Assembly (NCBI GenBank): GCA_903860975.1
Contig: CAIOSI010000023.1
Coordinates: 1-64,000, forward strand
Reading direction: 5' to 3'
From: an uncultured Alphaproteobacteria bacterium
GTDB taxonomy: Bacteria > Pseudomonadota > Alphaproteobacteria > Caulobacterales > Caulobacteraceae
Length of the DNA: 64,000 bases
In this document: positions 36,800-46,303 of the stretch, in pieces
How positions within the stretch are numbered: position 1 is the stretch's first letter
Layout: every line of letters begins with the position of its first letter
Notes under the pieces: model-generated
The model's input: the letters and a program-made list of their open reading frames with translations, nothing else
What the model was told of the DNA's origin: nothing
Database searches by the model: none
Program-made: the position numbers and the translations under genes

Positions 36800-37780
36800 A
36801 TGGCCCAAACCGTTTTTATCGATGGGGAAGCCGGCACCACAGGGTTGCAGATCCGTCAGCGTTTGGCCGACCGAAGTGACTTGGTGGTGGTCTCCATCGA
36901 CCCAGCGCGCCGCAAGGATGCGGATGCGCGCGCGGAACTTCTGAACGGTGTCGATGCTGTCGTCTTGTGCCTGCCAGACGATGCGGCGCGTGAGGCCGTC
37001 TCGCTGGTCCAATCTGGCCGCGTGCGTATCGTCGACGCCTCGACGGCTCACCGCACAGCGTCTGGTTGGGTCTATGGTTTTGCGGAGATGGACCCAGGAC
37101 AGCGCGCAGCGATTGCGGCGTCAACCCGAGTTAGCAACCCCGGTTGCTATCCGACCGGCTTCATCGGCCTCGTGCGGCCCCTGGTGGCCGCGGGTCTGAT
37201 ACCGCAGGATTTCCCTCTGACCATGAATGCCATTTCTGGCTACTCAGGTGGTGGCAAAGGCTTGATTGAGGAATTTGAGGCCAGGACAGCGCCTCAAGGA
37301 ACAAACGACGCCTTTCGCATCTATGGCCTCAACTTGGCGCACAAACATCTGCCTGAGATGCAACGACATGCAGGGCTTACCCATTGTCCGGTCTTTGCGC
37401 CCTCAGTCGGCCGCTATGCCCAGGGCATGATTGTTGAGGTTCCGCTGCAGCTTTGGGCATTGCCCGGCAAGCCCGCGCCAGAGGATCTTCACGCAACGCT
37501 TCAGGCAGCATACGCCGGTGAGCGGTTTGTCGAGGTGGCCAGCGAGACCGAGTGTGCTGAAATGCAGATGAGGCGCGCAGGCGCGGGGGGCTACGTCCAA
37601 GATATGGATCCCGAGGCCTTAAATGGTACCAACCGGATGAAGCTCTTTGTGTTCGGCGCCGCTGACGGCAGCCAGGTGCGCCTGGTGGCGCTGTTGGATA
37701 ACCTCGGCAAAGGCGCATCTGGGGCCGCTGTGCAGAACCTGAACCTCATGCTTGGTCTGGCGGAGGACGCAGGACTGTAA
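36800..37780 (+). CDS. argC: N-acetyl-gamma-glutamyl-phosphate reductase (type 2)
   Basis: NADPH-dependent reduction of N-acetylglutamyl phosphate to the semialdehyde in arginine synthesis. 326 residues. The N terminus [17 protein letters not shown] is the dinucleotide motif of the short ArgC type, the catalytic Cys116 is in SNPGCYPTG, and [18 protein letters not shown] and [15 protein letters not shown] (His general base) follow. Located directly after rplM-rpsI as in many alphaproteobacteria. Confidence 0.96.
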   Translation: MAQTVFIDGEAGTTGLQIRQRLADRSDLVVVSIDPARRKDADARAELLNGVDAVVLCLPDDAAREAVSLVQSGRVRIVDASTAHRTASGWVYGFAEMDPGQRAAIAASTRVSNPGCYPTGFIGLVRPLVAAGLIPQDFPLTMNAISGYSGGGKGLIEEFEARTAPQGTNDAFRIYGLNLAHKHLPEMQRHAGLTHCPVFAPSVGRYAQGMIVEVPLQLWALPGKPAPEDLHATLQAAYAGERFVEVASETECAEMQMRRAGAGGYVQDMDPEALNGTNRMKLFVFGAADGSQVRLVALLDNLGKGASGAAVQNLNLMLGLAEDAGL

Positions 37781-37870
37781 TTCGTGGACGTACGCCGCTA
37801 GGGGTGGTCCAGACGCAGAAATTCCTCATGAGACTTGTAACCTCAGCCCACAAAGATACGTAATCGAGAC

Positions 37871-38362
37871 ATGAGCATGATCGAACTGTCGCGCCGTGGC
37901 TTCCTGATGACCACGGCTTTCGCCTCATTGGCGCCTGGCCTTGCGCTTGCCGCGGCCGATCCATTCGCAACTTCGCCTTTCCGCAAGATCACCGATGCGG
38001 ATTGGCGCAAGCGTCTTCCCCAAGCCTCCTATGAGGTGCTGCGGCACGAGGACACCGAACGGCCGGGTTCCAGTCCACTCCTGAACGAGCACCGCAAGGG
38101 GATATTCGTCTGCCTGGGTTGCGACCTGCCGATCTTTAAATCGGAGTGGAAATTCGAAAGTGGCACAGGGTGGCCCAGCTTCTACACCGCCATTCCTGGT
38201 GCCTTGGGCAAAAAGGTCGACTTGGCGATTGGCGTGCCGCGTAACGAGTACCACTGCGCCCAGTGCCTGGGTCACCACGGCCACGTTTTCGACGACGGTC
38301 CGAGGCCGACGGGTTTGCGCTATTGCAATAACGGCCTGGCGATCAAGTTCGTGCCCGCTTAG
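37871..38362 (+). CDS. msrB: Exported peptide-methionine (R)-S-oxide reductase
   Basis: 163 residues. An N-terminal twin-arginine signal (LSRRGFLMTTAFASLAPGLALA) places it in the periplasm. The MsrB domain has both zinc pairs, CLGC and CAQC, the substrate motif GTGWPSFY, HVFDDGPRPTG and the catalytic Cys in LRYCNNG. It should repair methionine-R-sulfoxide in envelope proteins. The last 20 bases overlap the end of the convergent DUF2807 gene. Confidence 0.94.
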   Translation: MSMIELSRRGFLMTTAFASLAPGLALAAADPFATSPFRKITDADWRKRLPQASYEVLRHEDTERPGSSPLLNEHRKGIFVCLGCDLPIFKSEWKFESGTGWPSFYTAIPGALGKKVDLAIGVPRNEYHCAQCLGHHGHVFDDGPRPTGLRYCNNGLAIKFVPA

Positions 38363-39149
38363 CCCTGGACGAGGGCGGCTCTGATTTGTGGTCCACTTGG
38401 CTATCCTTTTGATGGATGGCACCTGACCCAGAGACGTTGCTTTCGAGCTTGGAAGGCCGCGACAGAAGCGTCACATCGCCGGATCCTGAGATATTGATGG
38501 CCGCCTTGCCGGTGGGCGCAAGGGTCGCCTCGCCCGAGCCCTGGATGTCGACGTTTGCGTCGGACAACTTAAGCCCCGTGAGGTCACTGTCTCCCGAGCC
38601 GGAGATCGACAAGGCCAGCGTCTGCGTTTCACCGTTGGCTGAAACGTCCGCATTCCCGGCGAGATCGACACTGAGGTTGTCATGCTTGTAGCCCTGAATC
38701 GCGAGTTTTCCCGATCCACTCAGTTCGAAATGCGTGACGCTTGATGCGGTCATGACGATGGTCAAATCACCCCTGTGCATCCCGTGATGTCGGAAATGAA
38801 GATGTCCGCCCTGGAGTTCGAGGCTCTCTACATCCCGTCTGGGCCCCGAAATGGTCAGCTTCCCCGGTCCCGGCGCCTGGGTATAGGTAATGTTGGCCGG
38901 TACATCGACGTCGAGCCTATCGCCGCCGGTCCAGGCAATTTCGCGCGCGACCTGGGGGCCTGGGTCGGAGCCGCCCCAGCGGCGCGAGCTGTGGTCGATA
39001 TTCCAGCTCCAATGGCCGCCCATATCGACCCAGCGGTTCCAGACGCTGTCGGTAAAGAGTTCCGGCCCTGCGATCGCAACAGCCGTGGAAAGGGTGACCA
39101 CCGAAACGAAGAAGCCGGTCACCGCGATCATTACGAGCACACGGATCAT
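38343..39149 (-). CDS. Head GIN / DUF2807-type exported beta-helix protein
   Basis: 268 residues with an N-terminal signal or anchor (VLVMIAVTGFFVSVVTLSTAVAIAG). The C-terminal 150 residues form repeats ending in SGSG/GSGD/GSGE (FELSGSGKL, LSISGSGDSDL, VDIQGSGEATL, INISGSGDVTL, SNVSGSGAI), the hallmark of the putative auto-transporter-adhesin head GIN domain, a right-handed beta-helix. It is the last gene of a padR-DUF1700-DUF2807 operon, overlapping its neighbour by four bases. Comparable padR/DUF1700/DUF4097-type operons in Bacillus respond to envelope stress; the same role is inferred. Confidence 0.87.
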   Translation of the reverse strand: MIRVLVMIAVTGFFVSVVTLSTAVAIAGPELFTDSVWNRWVDMGGHWSWNIDHSSRRWGGSDPGPQVAREIAWTGGDRLDVDVPANITYTQAPGPGKLTISGPRRDVESLELQGGHLHFRHHGMHRGDLTIVMTASSVTHFELSGSGKLAIQGYKHDNLSVDLAGNADVSANGETQTLALSISGSGDSDLTGLKLSDANVDIQGSGEATLAPTGKAAINISGSGDVTLLSRPSKLESNVSGSGAIHQKDSQVDHKSEPPSSRAKRART

Positions 39150-39727
39150 TGCAGACCTCCAACGGATTGGGGCTCTAGGGCAGGCTTGAGCAGTTGAAAA
39201 TGAAGACGGCCATACCAGACAAGGCCGTTGACCAGGCCGACGGTAACGATCGAGAGAACCGCGCCCAGAGAGGCTGCCCCGGTCATCAAACCGATACCGG
39301 CTAGGATCGCGGCCGCGGGGCCGCCGGGTAATCCGGTGAAGGGCCCTGCAGCGAAGATCACCCCGCCCACGAAGAACAGAGCAATCACCGCCACGCCAAT
39401 CCCGAATATCGCGCTGCCGATGCCCATCAAGATTGGCAACAATACGAGGATGTCGATAGCTCCCAGACCCAGCACTGCGAAGATCGCAGAGGCGCCGGAT
39501 GAGGCACTGCGCTGTTCTTCCCAGCGCTTAAGACCAGCCTCCGCCCGCAGTTCGCGCGCCAGCCGGCCAGGGTCGCCAAGCCCCGTGGCGACATCAGCTT
39601 CGTTTCGCCCCGCAGCGGCAGCCTCATTAAAGTGATTATTATAGTCTGCTATAATTTCGGCCTGGACGGTCGGAGGCAGGCCACGAAGGCCTTCCATCAG
39701 CCGGACCATGAACGCCTGACGGGTCAT
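39146..39727 (-). CDS. DUF1700-family membrane protein
   Basis: 193 residues. The N-terminal 65-residue cytoplasmic domain (FMVRLMEGLRGLPPTVQAEII, DYNNHFNEA, EADVATGLGDPGRLARELRAE) is the DUF1700/HAAS helical domain; four hydrophobic segments follow (ILVLLPILMGIGSAIFGIGV, VIALFFVGGVIFAAG, AAAILAGIGLMTGAASLGAVL, and IVTVGLVNGLVWYG). HAAS proteins are typically regulated by PadR and act in envelope homeostasis. It overlaps padR upstream and the DUF2807 gene downstream by four bases each. Confidence 0.88.
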   Translation of the reverse strand: MTRQAFMVRLMEGLRGLPPTVQAEIIADYNNHFNEAAAAGRNEADVATGLGDPGRLARELRAEAGLKRWEEQRSASSGASAIFAVLGLGAIDILVLLPILMGIGSAIFGIGVAVIALFFVGGVIFAAGPFTGLPGGPAAAILAGIGLMTGAASLGAVLSIVTVGLVNGLVWYGRLHFQLLKPALEPQSVGGLQ

Positions 39728-40050
39728 TTTGCCCCTCCCAGAATTGTTTCAACCGCTCCGGCGAACGAATTCCACGCGGATTTTTGCGAAGTGAAGCTCG
39801 TCTTTCCTGCGTCAGTCAGCCGATAGTATTTGCGAGACGGCCCCGATGGGGACTCGACGAGATAGGTCTCGACCAAGCGGTCCGTCTGAAGACGCCGCAT
39901 CAGCGGATAGATCGTGCCTTCACCCATCCCGATTGAATCCGAGAGCTGGCTGGCGATCTCGTAGGCATAGCTGTCATGCTGTGAGAGGAGGGCAAGCACG
40001 CACAATTCAAGTGCCCCCTTCTTCAGCTGAATTTCGATGGCTTCAGGCAC
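39724..40050 (-). CDS. PadR-family transcriptional repressor
   Basis: 108 residues. The PadR winged helix is clear: EIQLKKGALELCVLALLSQHDSYAYEIA, GMGEGTIYPLMRRLQTDRLVET with the recognition helix, and SGPSRKYYRLTDAGK for the wing. I chose the GTG at 40050 because AAGGAGG lies seven bases upstream. It heads the operon padR-DUF1700-DUF2807, each gene overlapping the next. A perfect inverted repeat covers its promoter (see 40061-40103), so it is probably self-repressed. Confidence 0.92.
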   Translation of the reverse strand: MPEAIEIQLKKGALELCVLALLSQHDSYAYEIASQLSDSIGMGEGTIYPLMRRLQTDRLVETYLVESPSGPSRKYYRLTDAGKTSFTSQKSAWNSFAGAVETILGGAK

Positions 40051-40060
40051 TGCGGCCCCT

Positions 40061-40103
40061 CCTTGCGATATCAAAACCTATCGCAAGGTATTGGTCGGTG
40101 CAA
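40061..40103 (-). promoter_or_regulatory. padR promoter and operator candidate
   Basis: A perfect inverted repeat, CCTTGCGATA (40061-40070) and TATCGCAAGG (40079-40088), with an 8-bp spacer, lies just upstream of padR and overlaps its ribosome binding site. On the minus strand TTGCAC (40103-40098) and TAGGTT (40080-40075) are separated by 17 bases and could be the -35 and -10 elements, with the repeat covering the -10. This is the expected geometry for autorepression by PadR. Confidence 0.7.
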
Positions 40104-40154
40104 GGTAGTGGGCATTAAACGTTAGTAACCCAACCCCGACGCGTGTTGCGCCGT

Positions 40155-42128
40155 CTAAGAACGCACCTTCACATAGGTTCCCGGGGCCTCGCCAAGGGGT
40201 TTCAGCTTCCCTTTGGCCGGGTCCCGCGCGGAAATCTGCTGACCTGACCTGGCTTTTAGCCATTCGATCCAGTGCGGCCACCACGATCCAGGCGTCTCTT
40301 GGGCGTTTGCCTGCCATTCGCCCAGGCTGTCGGGCAGCTGATCATTCGACCAATATTGATACTTGTTCGCGACGGGAGCGTTAATCACGCCGGCGATGTG
40401 GCCTGAGCCGGCAAGCGTAAAGGTCACCGGACCTCCGAACGACTTGGCACCCTTGTAGACCGAGCGAGCCGGCGCGATGTGATCTTCCTTCGAGGACTGC
40501 ACATAGATCGGCGTCTTCACGTGCTTAAGGTCGAGCTTCACATTGTCGACAACCAGCTCGCCCGCCGCCAAGGCGTTTTCGCCGTAGAACTTTCGCAGAT
40601 AGTACATGTGCAAGGTCTTCGGCATACGGGTCTGGTCTGAATTCCAGAACAGTAAATCGAAAGGCTTGGGTTCTTTGCCCAGGAGATAATTGTTCACGAA
40701 AAACGACCATATGAGGTCGTTGGCGCGCAGCGCATTGAACGTGTCGGCCATCGATTGGCCAGACAGAACGCCGCCCCCTGCATCCATTTTTTGCTCAAGA
40801 TCCTTGAGCCAGTCTTCATTGGTAAAAAGCAGAAGGTCGCCGGCTTCCGAGAAATCCTGCTGCGCAGCGAAGAAGGTGGCAGAAGCGATCCGTTTGTCCC
40901 CCCTTTCGGCCATGTGGGCCAGGGTTGAGGCGAGCAGCGTACCTCCGATGCAGTACCCGACGGTGTTCACACGATCCACGCCGCATTGATCCATCGCCGC
41001 CTGAGTTCCGGCGTAGATCCCTTCTTGCATGTAATCTTCGAAGGTGCGGTTGGCGAGTTCGGCCGTTGGGTTCACCCATGATGCGACAAAGACGGTGATA
41101 CCTTGGGCGGAGAGCCAGCGGATCATCGAGTTTTCTGGCCGAAGGTCGAGGATATAGAACTTGTTGATCCACGGCGGGAAGATCACGAGCGGGATCTCGC
41201 ATACGCTTTGGGTCGACGGAGAAAACTGCAGTAACTCTATGAGTTCGTTTCGAAATACGACCTTTCCTGGCGCGGTCGCTACGTTTTCCCCGATCTTGAA
41301 CATCTCATAGTCAGTCTGTGCGATCGAGAGCTGGCCGCCTCCGCGCTGAAGGTCTGCCGCGAAGTTCTCCATCCCCTTCACCAAACTCTCGCCGCCCGTC
41401 GCCATCACCTCGCGCAACGCAGCGGGGTTGGAGGCTAAGAAGTTTGAAGGCGAAAAGGCGTCGGTGAGCATCTTCATGAAGAACTCGACCCGACGCTTGG
41501 TCATCGGATCGACGCCCTCAACCTCTGCGACCAGGCCGTTCATCCAATTCGACGTGAGCAAGTAGGATTGTTTCATCACGTCAAAGACCGGATTATCTGC
41601 CCAGTCAGGGTCGGTGAACCGCTTGTCACCGCGTGCGGGCGAAGCGACCGGATCAGGACTCTCACCTTGCATCCGGCGCGCGCTCGATTGCCACAGCTCC
41701 AGGTACTGCGAGAAGAGGTCGGCCTGGGCGCGCATCAAGCGATCGGGTTGAGCCACCAATCGACCCATGACTTCGCTTAAGGCTGGCGCGACATGAAATG
41801 GATCTGGCGATAGAGCCGCAGGCCTGTCGGCCTGACGCAGCGCCATATCGGCGATTGCGGCTTGAGCCGTAAGCGCGGCTCGGGCGAGGTTTGCAGAGAG
41901 CTTCTCGACCACTGCGCGCTGTTCGGAATTCAAAGCTGCCGCGATCTCCAAGTCCGGCATTGTGAAGGGTGCCGCCGTCGGACTGGGGTTTGGTGCCGGC
42001 GCGTTCTTGATCTGTGGCGGCGTCTTGGTTTTATCAGCCGCTTTTGCGATCTTCGTCTGGCCATCGGCCTTGGCGGGCTTAGAGCCCTTTGTCTTAGCGG
42101 TCTTCGTCCGCTTTGCCTGCTCGCTCAT
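40155..42128 (-). CDS. phaC: Class I poly(R)-hydroxyalkanoate synthase
   Basis: Polymerises (R)-3-hydroxyacyl-CoA to PHB or related polyesters at granule surfaces. 657 residues, longer than typical because of a Lys/Ala/Pro-rich N-terminal extension of about 55 residues (PhaP-/histone-like composition). The lipase-like box GYCIGG has nucleophile Cys393; the Asp is in SSKEDHIAP and the His in GSGHIAGVIN. WWPHWIEWLK near the end is family-typical. The ATG at 42128 follows GGAGGAG; upstream frame to 42185 was rejected. Divergent from a lipoprotein gene; no phaAB or phaR nearby. Confidence 0.95.
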   Translation of the reverse strand: MSEQAKRTKTAKTKGSKPAKADGQTKIAKAADKTKTPPQIKNAPAPNPSPTAAPFTMPDLEIAAALNSEQRAVVEKLSANLARAALTAQAAIADMALRQADRPAALSPDPFHVAPALSEVMGRLVAQPDRLMRAQADLFSQYLELWQSSARRMQGESPDPVASPARGDKRFTDPDWADNPVFDVMKQSYLLTSNWMNGLVAEVEGVDPMTKRRVEFFMKMLTDAFSPSNFLASNPAALREVMATGGESLVKGMENFAADLQRGGGQLSIAQTDYEMFKIGENVATAPGKVVFRNELIELLQFSPSTQSVCEIPLVIFPPWINKFYILDLRPENSMIRWLSAQGITVFVASWVNPTAELANRTFEDYMQEGIYAGTQAAMDQCGVDRVNTVGYCIGGTLLASTLAHMAERGDKRIASATFFAAQQDFSEAGDLLLFTNEDWLKDLEQKMDAGGGVLSGQSMADTFNALRANDLIWSFFVNNYLLGKEPKPFDLLFWNSDQTRMPKTLHMYYLRKFYGENALAAGELVVDNVKLDLKHVKTPIYVQSSKEDHIAPARSVYKGAKSFGGPVTFTLAGSGHIAGVINAPVANKYQYWSNDQLPDSLGEWQANAQETPGSWWPHWIEWLKARSGQQISARDPAKGKLKPLGEAPGTYVKVRS

Positions 42129-42203
42129 CGATCGCTCCTCCGGTCGCGAAAGTGCGCACGCCCTTTCGCAGAACTCGATCATCAACTATGACCGGAGCGG
42201 AAA

Positions 42204-42662
42204 ATGCGTGTCTGGTCGAGCCCTTTTATGAACCTCTGGAGTGGCCACAGCGCTTCGAGGCTTGTTGTGGCCGCTTTCTCGTGTGCGATTTTGTCGGCTT
42301 GCATCGGCAATCCATTCGAGGACGCCAAGGTAGACCCGCGTTCGCCGATCGCTGCCGAAGTGACCAAAAGTGTGCGTTTGGGCGTGAACTACCCGGCCTT
42401 CAGAGATATCCCGGCGGTCCCCAAAGACGTGCGCCCGCACATGCAGTACGGCGAGCAGGCAGCTTTGACGGAAAAGGAGGCCGCGGCCCTGACCTTGGCG
42501 ACCGTGAGCGACACCTGGACCCTCAACAATTCCGAGGCGTTCGCGGCTCATGCGCGAGCTGCAGCTGGTCCGGAGATCCCCCCGGCTGACCCGCTCGATA
42601 CGGCCGCTTTCGCCAAGGCCATAAAGGATCGAGCTACCCTGCCTCCGCCGCCCAGGAGATAG
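42204..42662 (+). CDS. Hypothetical lipoprotein
   Basis: 152 residues. The signal peptide (LVVAAFSCAILSAC) ends in a lipobox with Cys33, so it is a lipoprotein. The mature part (NPFEDAKVDPRSPIAAEV, NYPAFRDIPAVPKDVRP) has a proline-rich, repeat-free character seen in unnamed Caulobacter-group lipoproteins with the segment 'YPxFxDIPxxPxDVR'. ATG 42204 is preceded by GGAGCGG. Function unknown. It is divergent from phaC and 122 bases upstream of the aminotransferase gene. Confidence 0.8.
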   Translation: MRVWSSPFMNLWSGHSASRLVVAAFSCAILSACIGNPFEDAKVDPRSPIAAEVTKSVRLGVNYPAFRDIPAVPKDVRPHMQYGEQAALTEKEAAALTLATVSDTWTLNNSEAFAAHARAAAGPEIPPADPLDTAAFAKAIKDRATLPPPPRR

Positions 42663-42784
42663 GGGGCCGCGGAGGCAGAAAATTCATCGAACCATGGCTT
42701 GGCTGGCTTCCGCCCGGAGACTACCAAGACCCGTCCTCCGTTTTCGAAAAGCCGCATGGGCTCACGCGGCGCAAGACCATTAGA

Positions 42785-44005
42785 ATGACCCCCGATTTTC
42801 ATCGCATCCGACGCCTCCCGCCCTACGTTCTCGAGGAGGTCAACCGTATCAAGGCGCGTCTGCGTGCTGAGGGCACGGACATCATCGACTTCGGCATGGG
42901 AAACCCCGACATGCCAACGCCTAAGCATATCGTCGACAAACTGATCGAGACCGCGCGCGACCCCAAGTCCGGACGGTATTCTGCATCGAAAGGCATCGTG
43001 GGCCTAAGACGCGCAATGGCCGGTTATTACGATCGGCGTTTTGGCGTGAAGCTGAACCCTGACACCGAGGTGATCGCAACGCTTGGGTCCAAGGAGGGCT
43101 TCGCCAATCTGGCTCAGGCCCTGACGGCGCCGGGTGACGTGATTGTGTGCCCAAACCCGGCATATCCGATTCACGCCTACGGCTTCATCATGGCGGGGGG
43201 CGTTATCCGCCATGTGCCCGCCCTCTCGCCTGAGGATTATCTGGCCGGTGTCAGTCGGGCGGTGAAGCACTCAGCACCGCCGCCGACCGTCTTGATCCTG
43301 TCCTATCCGTCAAACCCCACCGCCCAGTGTGTCGACCTGGACTTTTATCGGGACGCTATTGCGCTCGCCAAGAAGCACGACATGTTGGTCATTTCAGATA
43401 TCGCCTACTCAGAGATCTACTTCGACGACAATCCGCCGCCCTCCGTTCTGCAAATCGAAGGCGCAAAGGACATCGCAGTTGAGGTAAACTCTTTGTCCAA
43501 GACCTACGCCATGGCCGGTTGGCGCGTCGGCATGGTGGTCGGCAATGAGCGGATGTGCGCCGCGCTGGCGCGCGTGAAATCATACCTGGACTACGGGGCA
43601 TATACGCCCATCCAGGTCGCTGCGGCGGCCGCGCTGAACGGCCCGCAGGATTGCGTTGATGAGATCAGGGCGATCTACAAATCCCGCCGCGATGTCTTGG
43701 TTGAAACCATGAAGCGCGCCGGCTGGGAAATCCCGTCGCCCGCCGCTTCGATGTTCGCCTGGGCGCCGGTTCCTGAACAGTTCAAGGAGGCTGGCAGCCT
43801 ACTCTTCTCGAAGCTCTTGATAGAGGAGGCCGGCGTCGCCGTTGCACCAGGTGTGGGCTTTGGTGAATATGGTGAGGGTTTTGTGCGCGTTGGCCTCGTT
43901 GAGAACGAACACCGTATCCGTCAGGCGGCCCGCAACGTGAAGAAATTCCTCAGCCAGTCTGACGAGATCTTGGCCCGCCACCACAACGCTTTGGCCGCCC
44001 AATGA
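42785..44005 (+). CDS. Class I/II PLP aminotransferase (AlaC / LL-DAP aminotransferase-like)
   Basis: 406 residues, fold-type I. Visible: DFHRIRRLPPYVLEEVN, DFGMGNPDMPTPKHI, LGSKEGFANLAQ, the PLP-lysine motif NSLSKTYAMAGWRVG, and RVGLVENEHRIRQA at the C terminus. This subgroup includes glutamate-pyruvate aminotransferase AlaC and related aspartate-type enzymes; substrate cannot be fixed from sequence. It overlaps homoserine dehydrogenase by four bases, which suggests a link to aspartate-family amino acid metabolism and is a conserved pair in alphaproteobacteria. Confidence 0.92.
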   Translation: MTPDFHRIRRLPPYVLEEVNRIKARLRAEGTDIIDFGMGNPDMPTPKHIVDKLIETARDPKSGRYSASKGIVGLRRAMAGYYDRRFGVKLNPDTEVIATLGSKEGFANLAQALTAPGDVIVCPNPAYPIHAYGFIMAGGVIRHVPALSPEDYLAGVSRAVKHSAPPPTVLILSYPSNPTAQCVDLDFYRDAIALAKKHDMLVISDIAYSEIYFDDNPPPSVLQIEGAKDIAVEVNSLSKTYAMAGWRVGMVVGNERMCAALARVKSYLDYGAYTPIQVAAAAALNGPQDCVDEIRAIYKSRRDVLVETMKRAGWEIPSPAASMFAWAPVPEQFKEAGSLLFSKLLIEEAGVAVAPGVGFGEYGEGFVRVGLVENEHRIRQAARNVKKFLSQSDEILARHHNALAAQ

Positions 44006-45309
44006 CCAAACACAAAACATGGCGGCTGGGCGTCGCTGGCCTGGGAACGGTGGGCACAGGCTTGCTCACGTTCCTCGCGGACCATGCGAAATATGCCCCC
44101 GCCGGCGGCCAGGCGGTTGTTACGGGTGTCTCGGCACGATCTCGATCGCGCCCGCGGCCTTTCGATATTTCGGGACTGCCTTGGGTTGATGACCCGGTGG
44201 CTTTGGCGACGTCGGCAGAGATCGATATTTTTGTTGAGCTCATCGGCGGGTCAGACGGGCCGGCAAAAGCGGCGGTTGAAGCCGCGCTTGGGGCTGGCAA
44301 GCCCGTGGTGACAGCCAACAAGGCCCTCATCGCCGAGCATGGCGCAGAGCTTGCCGTCCTGGCGGAAGCTAAAGGTGTACCCCTGCTGTTTGAGGCCGCG
44401 GTGATGGGCGGCGTCCCGGCGGTGAAGATTGTTCGCGAGGCCTTGGTCGGCGATGACATCCGCTCAATCGCGGGCATTCTCAATGGCACTTGCAACTTCA
44501 TCCTGACAGAGATGGAAGCCACAGGCCGATCCTTTGGCGAGGTGTTGGGTGAGGCGCAGCGCCTGGGTTATGCCGAGGCCGACCCGACCATGGATGTTGG
44601 CGGCTTCGATGCGGCGCACAAGATTTCGATTCTCGCGGCGTTGGCGTTCGGTTGCGCACCGAACTTCGCCGCCGCTGAGATCGAAGGGATTGAGAACGTT
44701 GACTTGCTTGATATCCAACTCGCCCGCGACCTGGGATACCGGATCAAGCTGGTGGCGTCCGCTGACCGTTCCTCCGATGGCGTACTCGTCCGGGTACATC
44801 CGTCGCTCGCGCCGCTTGCTCACCCACTGGCCCAGGCTGGCGGCGCGCTGAATGCGCTCTTCATCGATGGAGCGCGGACCGGGCGCATCTTTATCCAGGG
44901 GCCAGGCGCAGGCGCAGGGCCCACGGCAGCCGCAGTCGCCGCTGATATCGCCGATGTCATGACCACCGGTACGCGGCCTGTTTTCCAGGTGCCTGCCAGC
45001 CAGCTGGAGCCGTTCAAGCCGGTCGATCCGGCCAAGAGCATTGGCCGGGCTTATCTGCGTTTGTCAGTCAAGGACGAACCCGGCGTGATTGCAGCGGTAT
45101 CCGAGACACTGGCGGAAGCCGGTGTCTCGATCGAGAGCTTCCTGCAGAAACCGATCGAAAACGCCCCGGCAATTTTGAAGGGTGGCGTGCCCATCGTTCT
45201 GACCACCCATGCGGTGGCCGAATCTGTATTGAAGGCCGCGATCGAGCGTATTGCGGCCCTGCCGGCTGTGCTCGACCGTCCGCGCCTGCTACGCATCGCT
45301 CGCATCTAG
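44002..45309 (+). CDS. hom: Homoserine dehydrogenase
   Basis: NAD(P)-dependent reduction of aspartate semialdehyde to homoserine, feeding threonine, methionine and isoleucine. 435 residues. Rossmann motif GVAGLGTVGTGLL, active-site region VTANKALIAEHG, GILNGTCNFILTEME, and EADPTMDVGGFDAAHK with the catalytic Lys/Asp. The C-terminal ACT domain (about residues 350-430; YLRLSVKDEPGVIAAVSETL) allows threonine feedback inhibition. It overlaps the aminotransferase; glpX follows 40 bases later. Confidence 0.96.
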   Translation: MTKHKTWRLGVAGLGTVGTGLLTFLADHAKYAPAGGQAVVTGVSARSRSRPRPFDISGLPWVDDPVALATSAEIDIFVELIGGSDGPAKAAVEAALGAGKPVVTANKALIAEHGAELAVLAEAKGVPLLFEAAVMGGVPAVKIVREALVGDDIRSIAGILNGTCNFILTEMEATGRSFGEVLGEAQRLGYAEADPTMDVGGFDAAHKISILAALAFGCAPNFAAAEIEGIENVDLLDIQLARDLGYRIKLVASADRSSDGVLVRVHPSLAPLAHPLAQAGGALNALFIDGARTGRIFIQGPGAGAGPTAAAVAADIADVMTTGTRPVFQVPASQLEPFKPVDPAKSIGRAYLRLSVKDEPGVIAAVSETLAEAGVSIESFLQKPIENAPAILKGGVPIVLTTHAVAESVLKAAIERIAALPAVLDRPRLLRIARI

Positions 45310-45349
45310 TTTCGACGAAAAAATCGTTTTGGCCGGAGACGCTGAAAAC

Positions 45350-46303
45350 ATGACTTCCGAAGTCCTTGACCGCAGCCTTGTGCTGGACGCGGTCCGCGTC
45401 ACTGAGATCGCCGCCATCGCGGCTTGGAAGTTGGTGGGATGTGGCGACGAAAAAGCCGCCGACCAAGCGGCGGTCGATGCGATGCGCACAGCGTTGAACG
45501 ACCTCGATATCGACGGTGAAATCGTCATCGGCGAGGGCGAGCGCGACGAGGCCCCGATGCTCTACATCGGCGAAAAAGTCGGCAAGGGTGGCAAACACAA
45601 GATTGATATCGCCCTGGATCCCCTCGAAGGCACAACGCTCACCGCAAAGGCTATGGCCAATGCTCTGACGGTTATGGCTTGGGCCCCCAAGGGCACCATG
45701 CTGAACGCGCCAGACACCTATATGGACAAGATCGCCTGCGGCCCAGGCTATCCGGCCGGCGTCATCGATCTCGACAGGTCGCCTTCAGAAAACGTCAAGG
45801 CGCTAGCTGGGGCCAAGGGCGTGAAGCCAAACGAGATCACGGTCTGCGTTCTGGATCGCCCACGCCATGCCGAAATCATTGCCGATCTGCGAGCCGTCGG
45901 TGCGCGGGTTTATTTGATTACAGACGGAGATGTGGCCGGTGTCATGAACACGGCCGATCCGTCGACAGGCGTCGATCTATATGTCGGCTCCGGCGGTGCG
46001 CCCGAGGGTGTCTTGGCCTGCGCAGCGCTCAAGTGCGCCGGGGGTCAATTTCAGGGCCGGTTGGTGTTTCGAAACGCCGACGAAAAGGCACGCGCTGCAC
46101 GCGTTGGAATCACGGACCTAGACCGCAAGTACGACCTGCATGAGATGGTACGAGCTGACGCGATCTTCGCCGCTACCGGTGTCACCGACGGGGCCCTTCT
46201 GGATGGGGTGAAGGTGAAGGATGGGTTTGTTCATACCCATACATTGGTGCTCAATTCCGCGACACGCACAGCGCGCGAGATACGCATGAAGCGGCCAGTC
46301 TAA
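45350..46303 (+). CDS. glpX: Class II fructose-1,6-bisphosphatase
   Basis: Gluconeogenic phosphatase, 317 residues. GlpX motifs: VRVTEIAAIAAWKLVG, EIVIGEGERDEAPMLYIGE, the metal site DIALDPLEGTTLTAKAM, YMDKIACGPGYP, and YLITDGDVAGVM. The ATG at 45350 has GGAGA upstream and gives the family start; the frame extends back into hom to 45251. The position between hom and recJ is conserved in alphaproteobacteria. Confidence 0.95.
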   Translation: MTSEVLDRSLVLDAVRVTEIAAIAAWKLVGCGDEKAADQAAVDAMRTALNDLDIDGEIVIGEGERDEAPMLYIGEKVGKGGKHKIDIALDPLEGTTLTAKAMANALTVMAWAPKGTMLNAPDTYMDKIACGPGYPAGVIDLDRSPSENVKALAGAKGVKPNEITVCVLDRPRHAEIIADLRAVGARVYLITDGDVAGVMNTADPSTGVDLYVGSGGAPEGVLACAALKCAGGQFQGRLVFRNADEKARAARVGITDLDRKYDLHEMVRADAIFAATGVTDGALLDGVKVKDGFVHTHTLVLNSATRTAREIRMKRPV

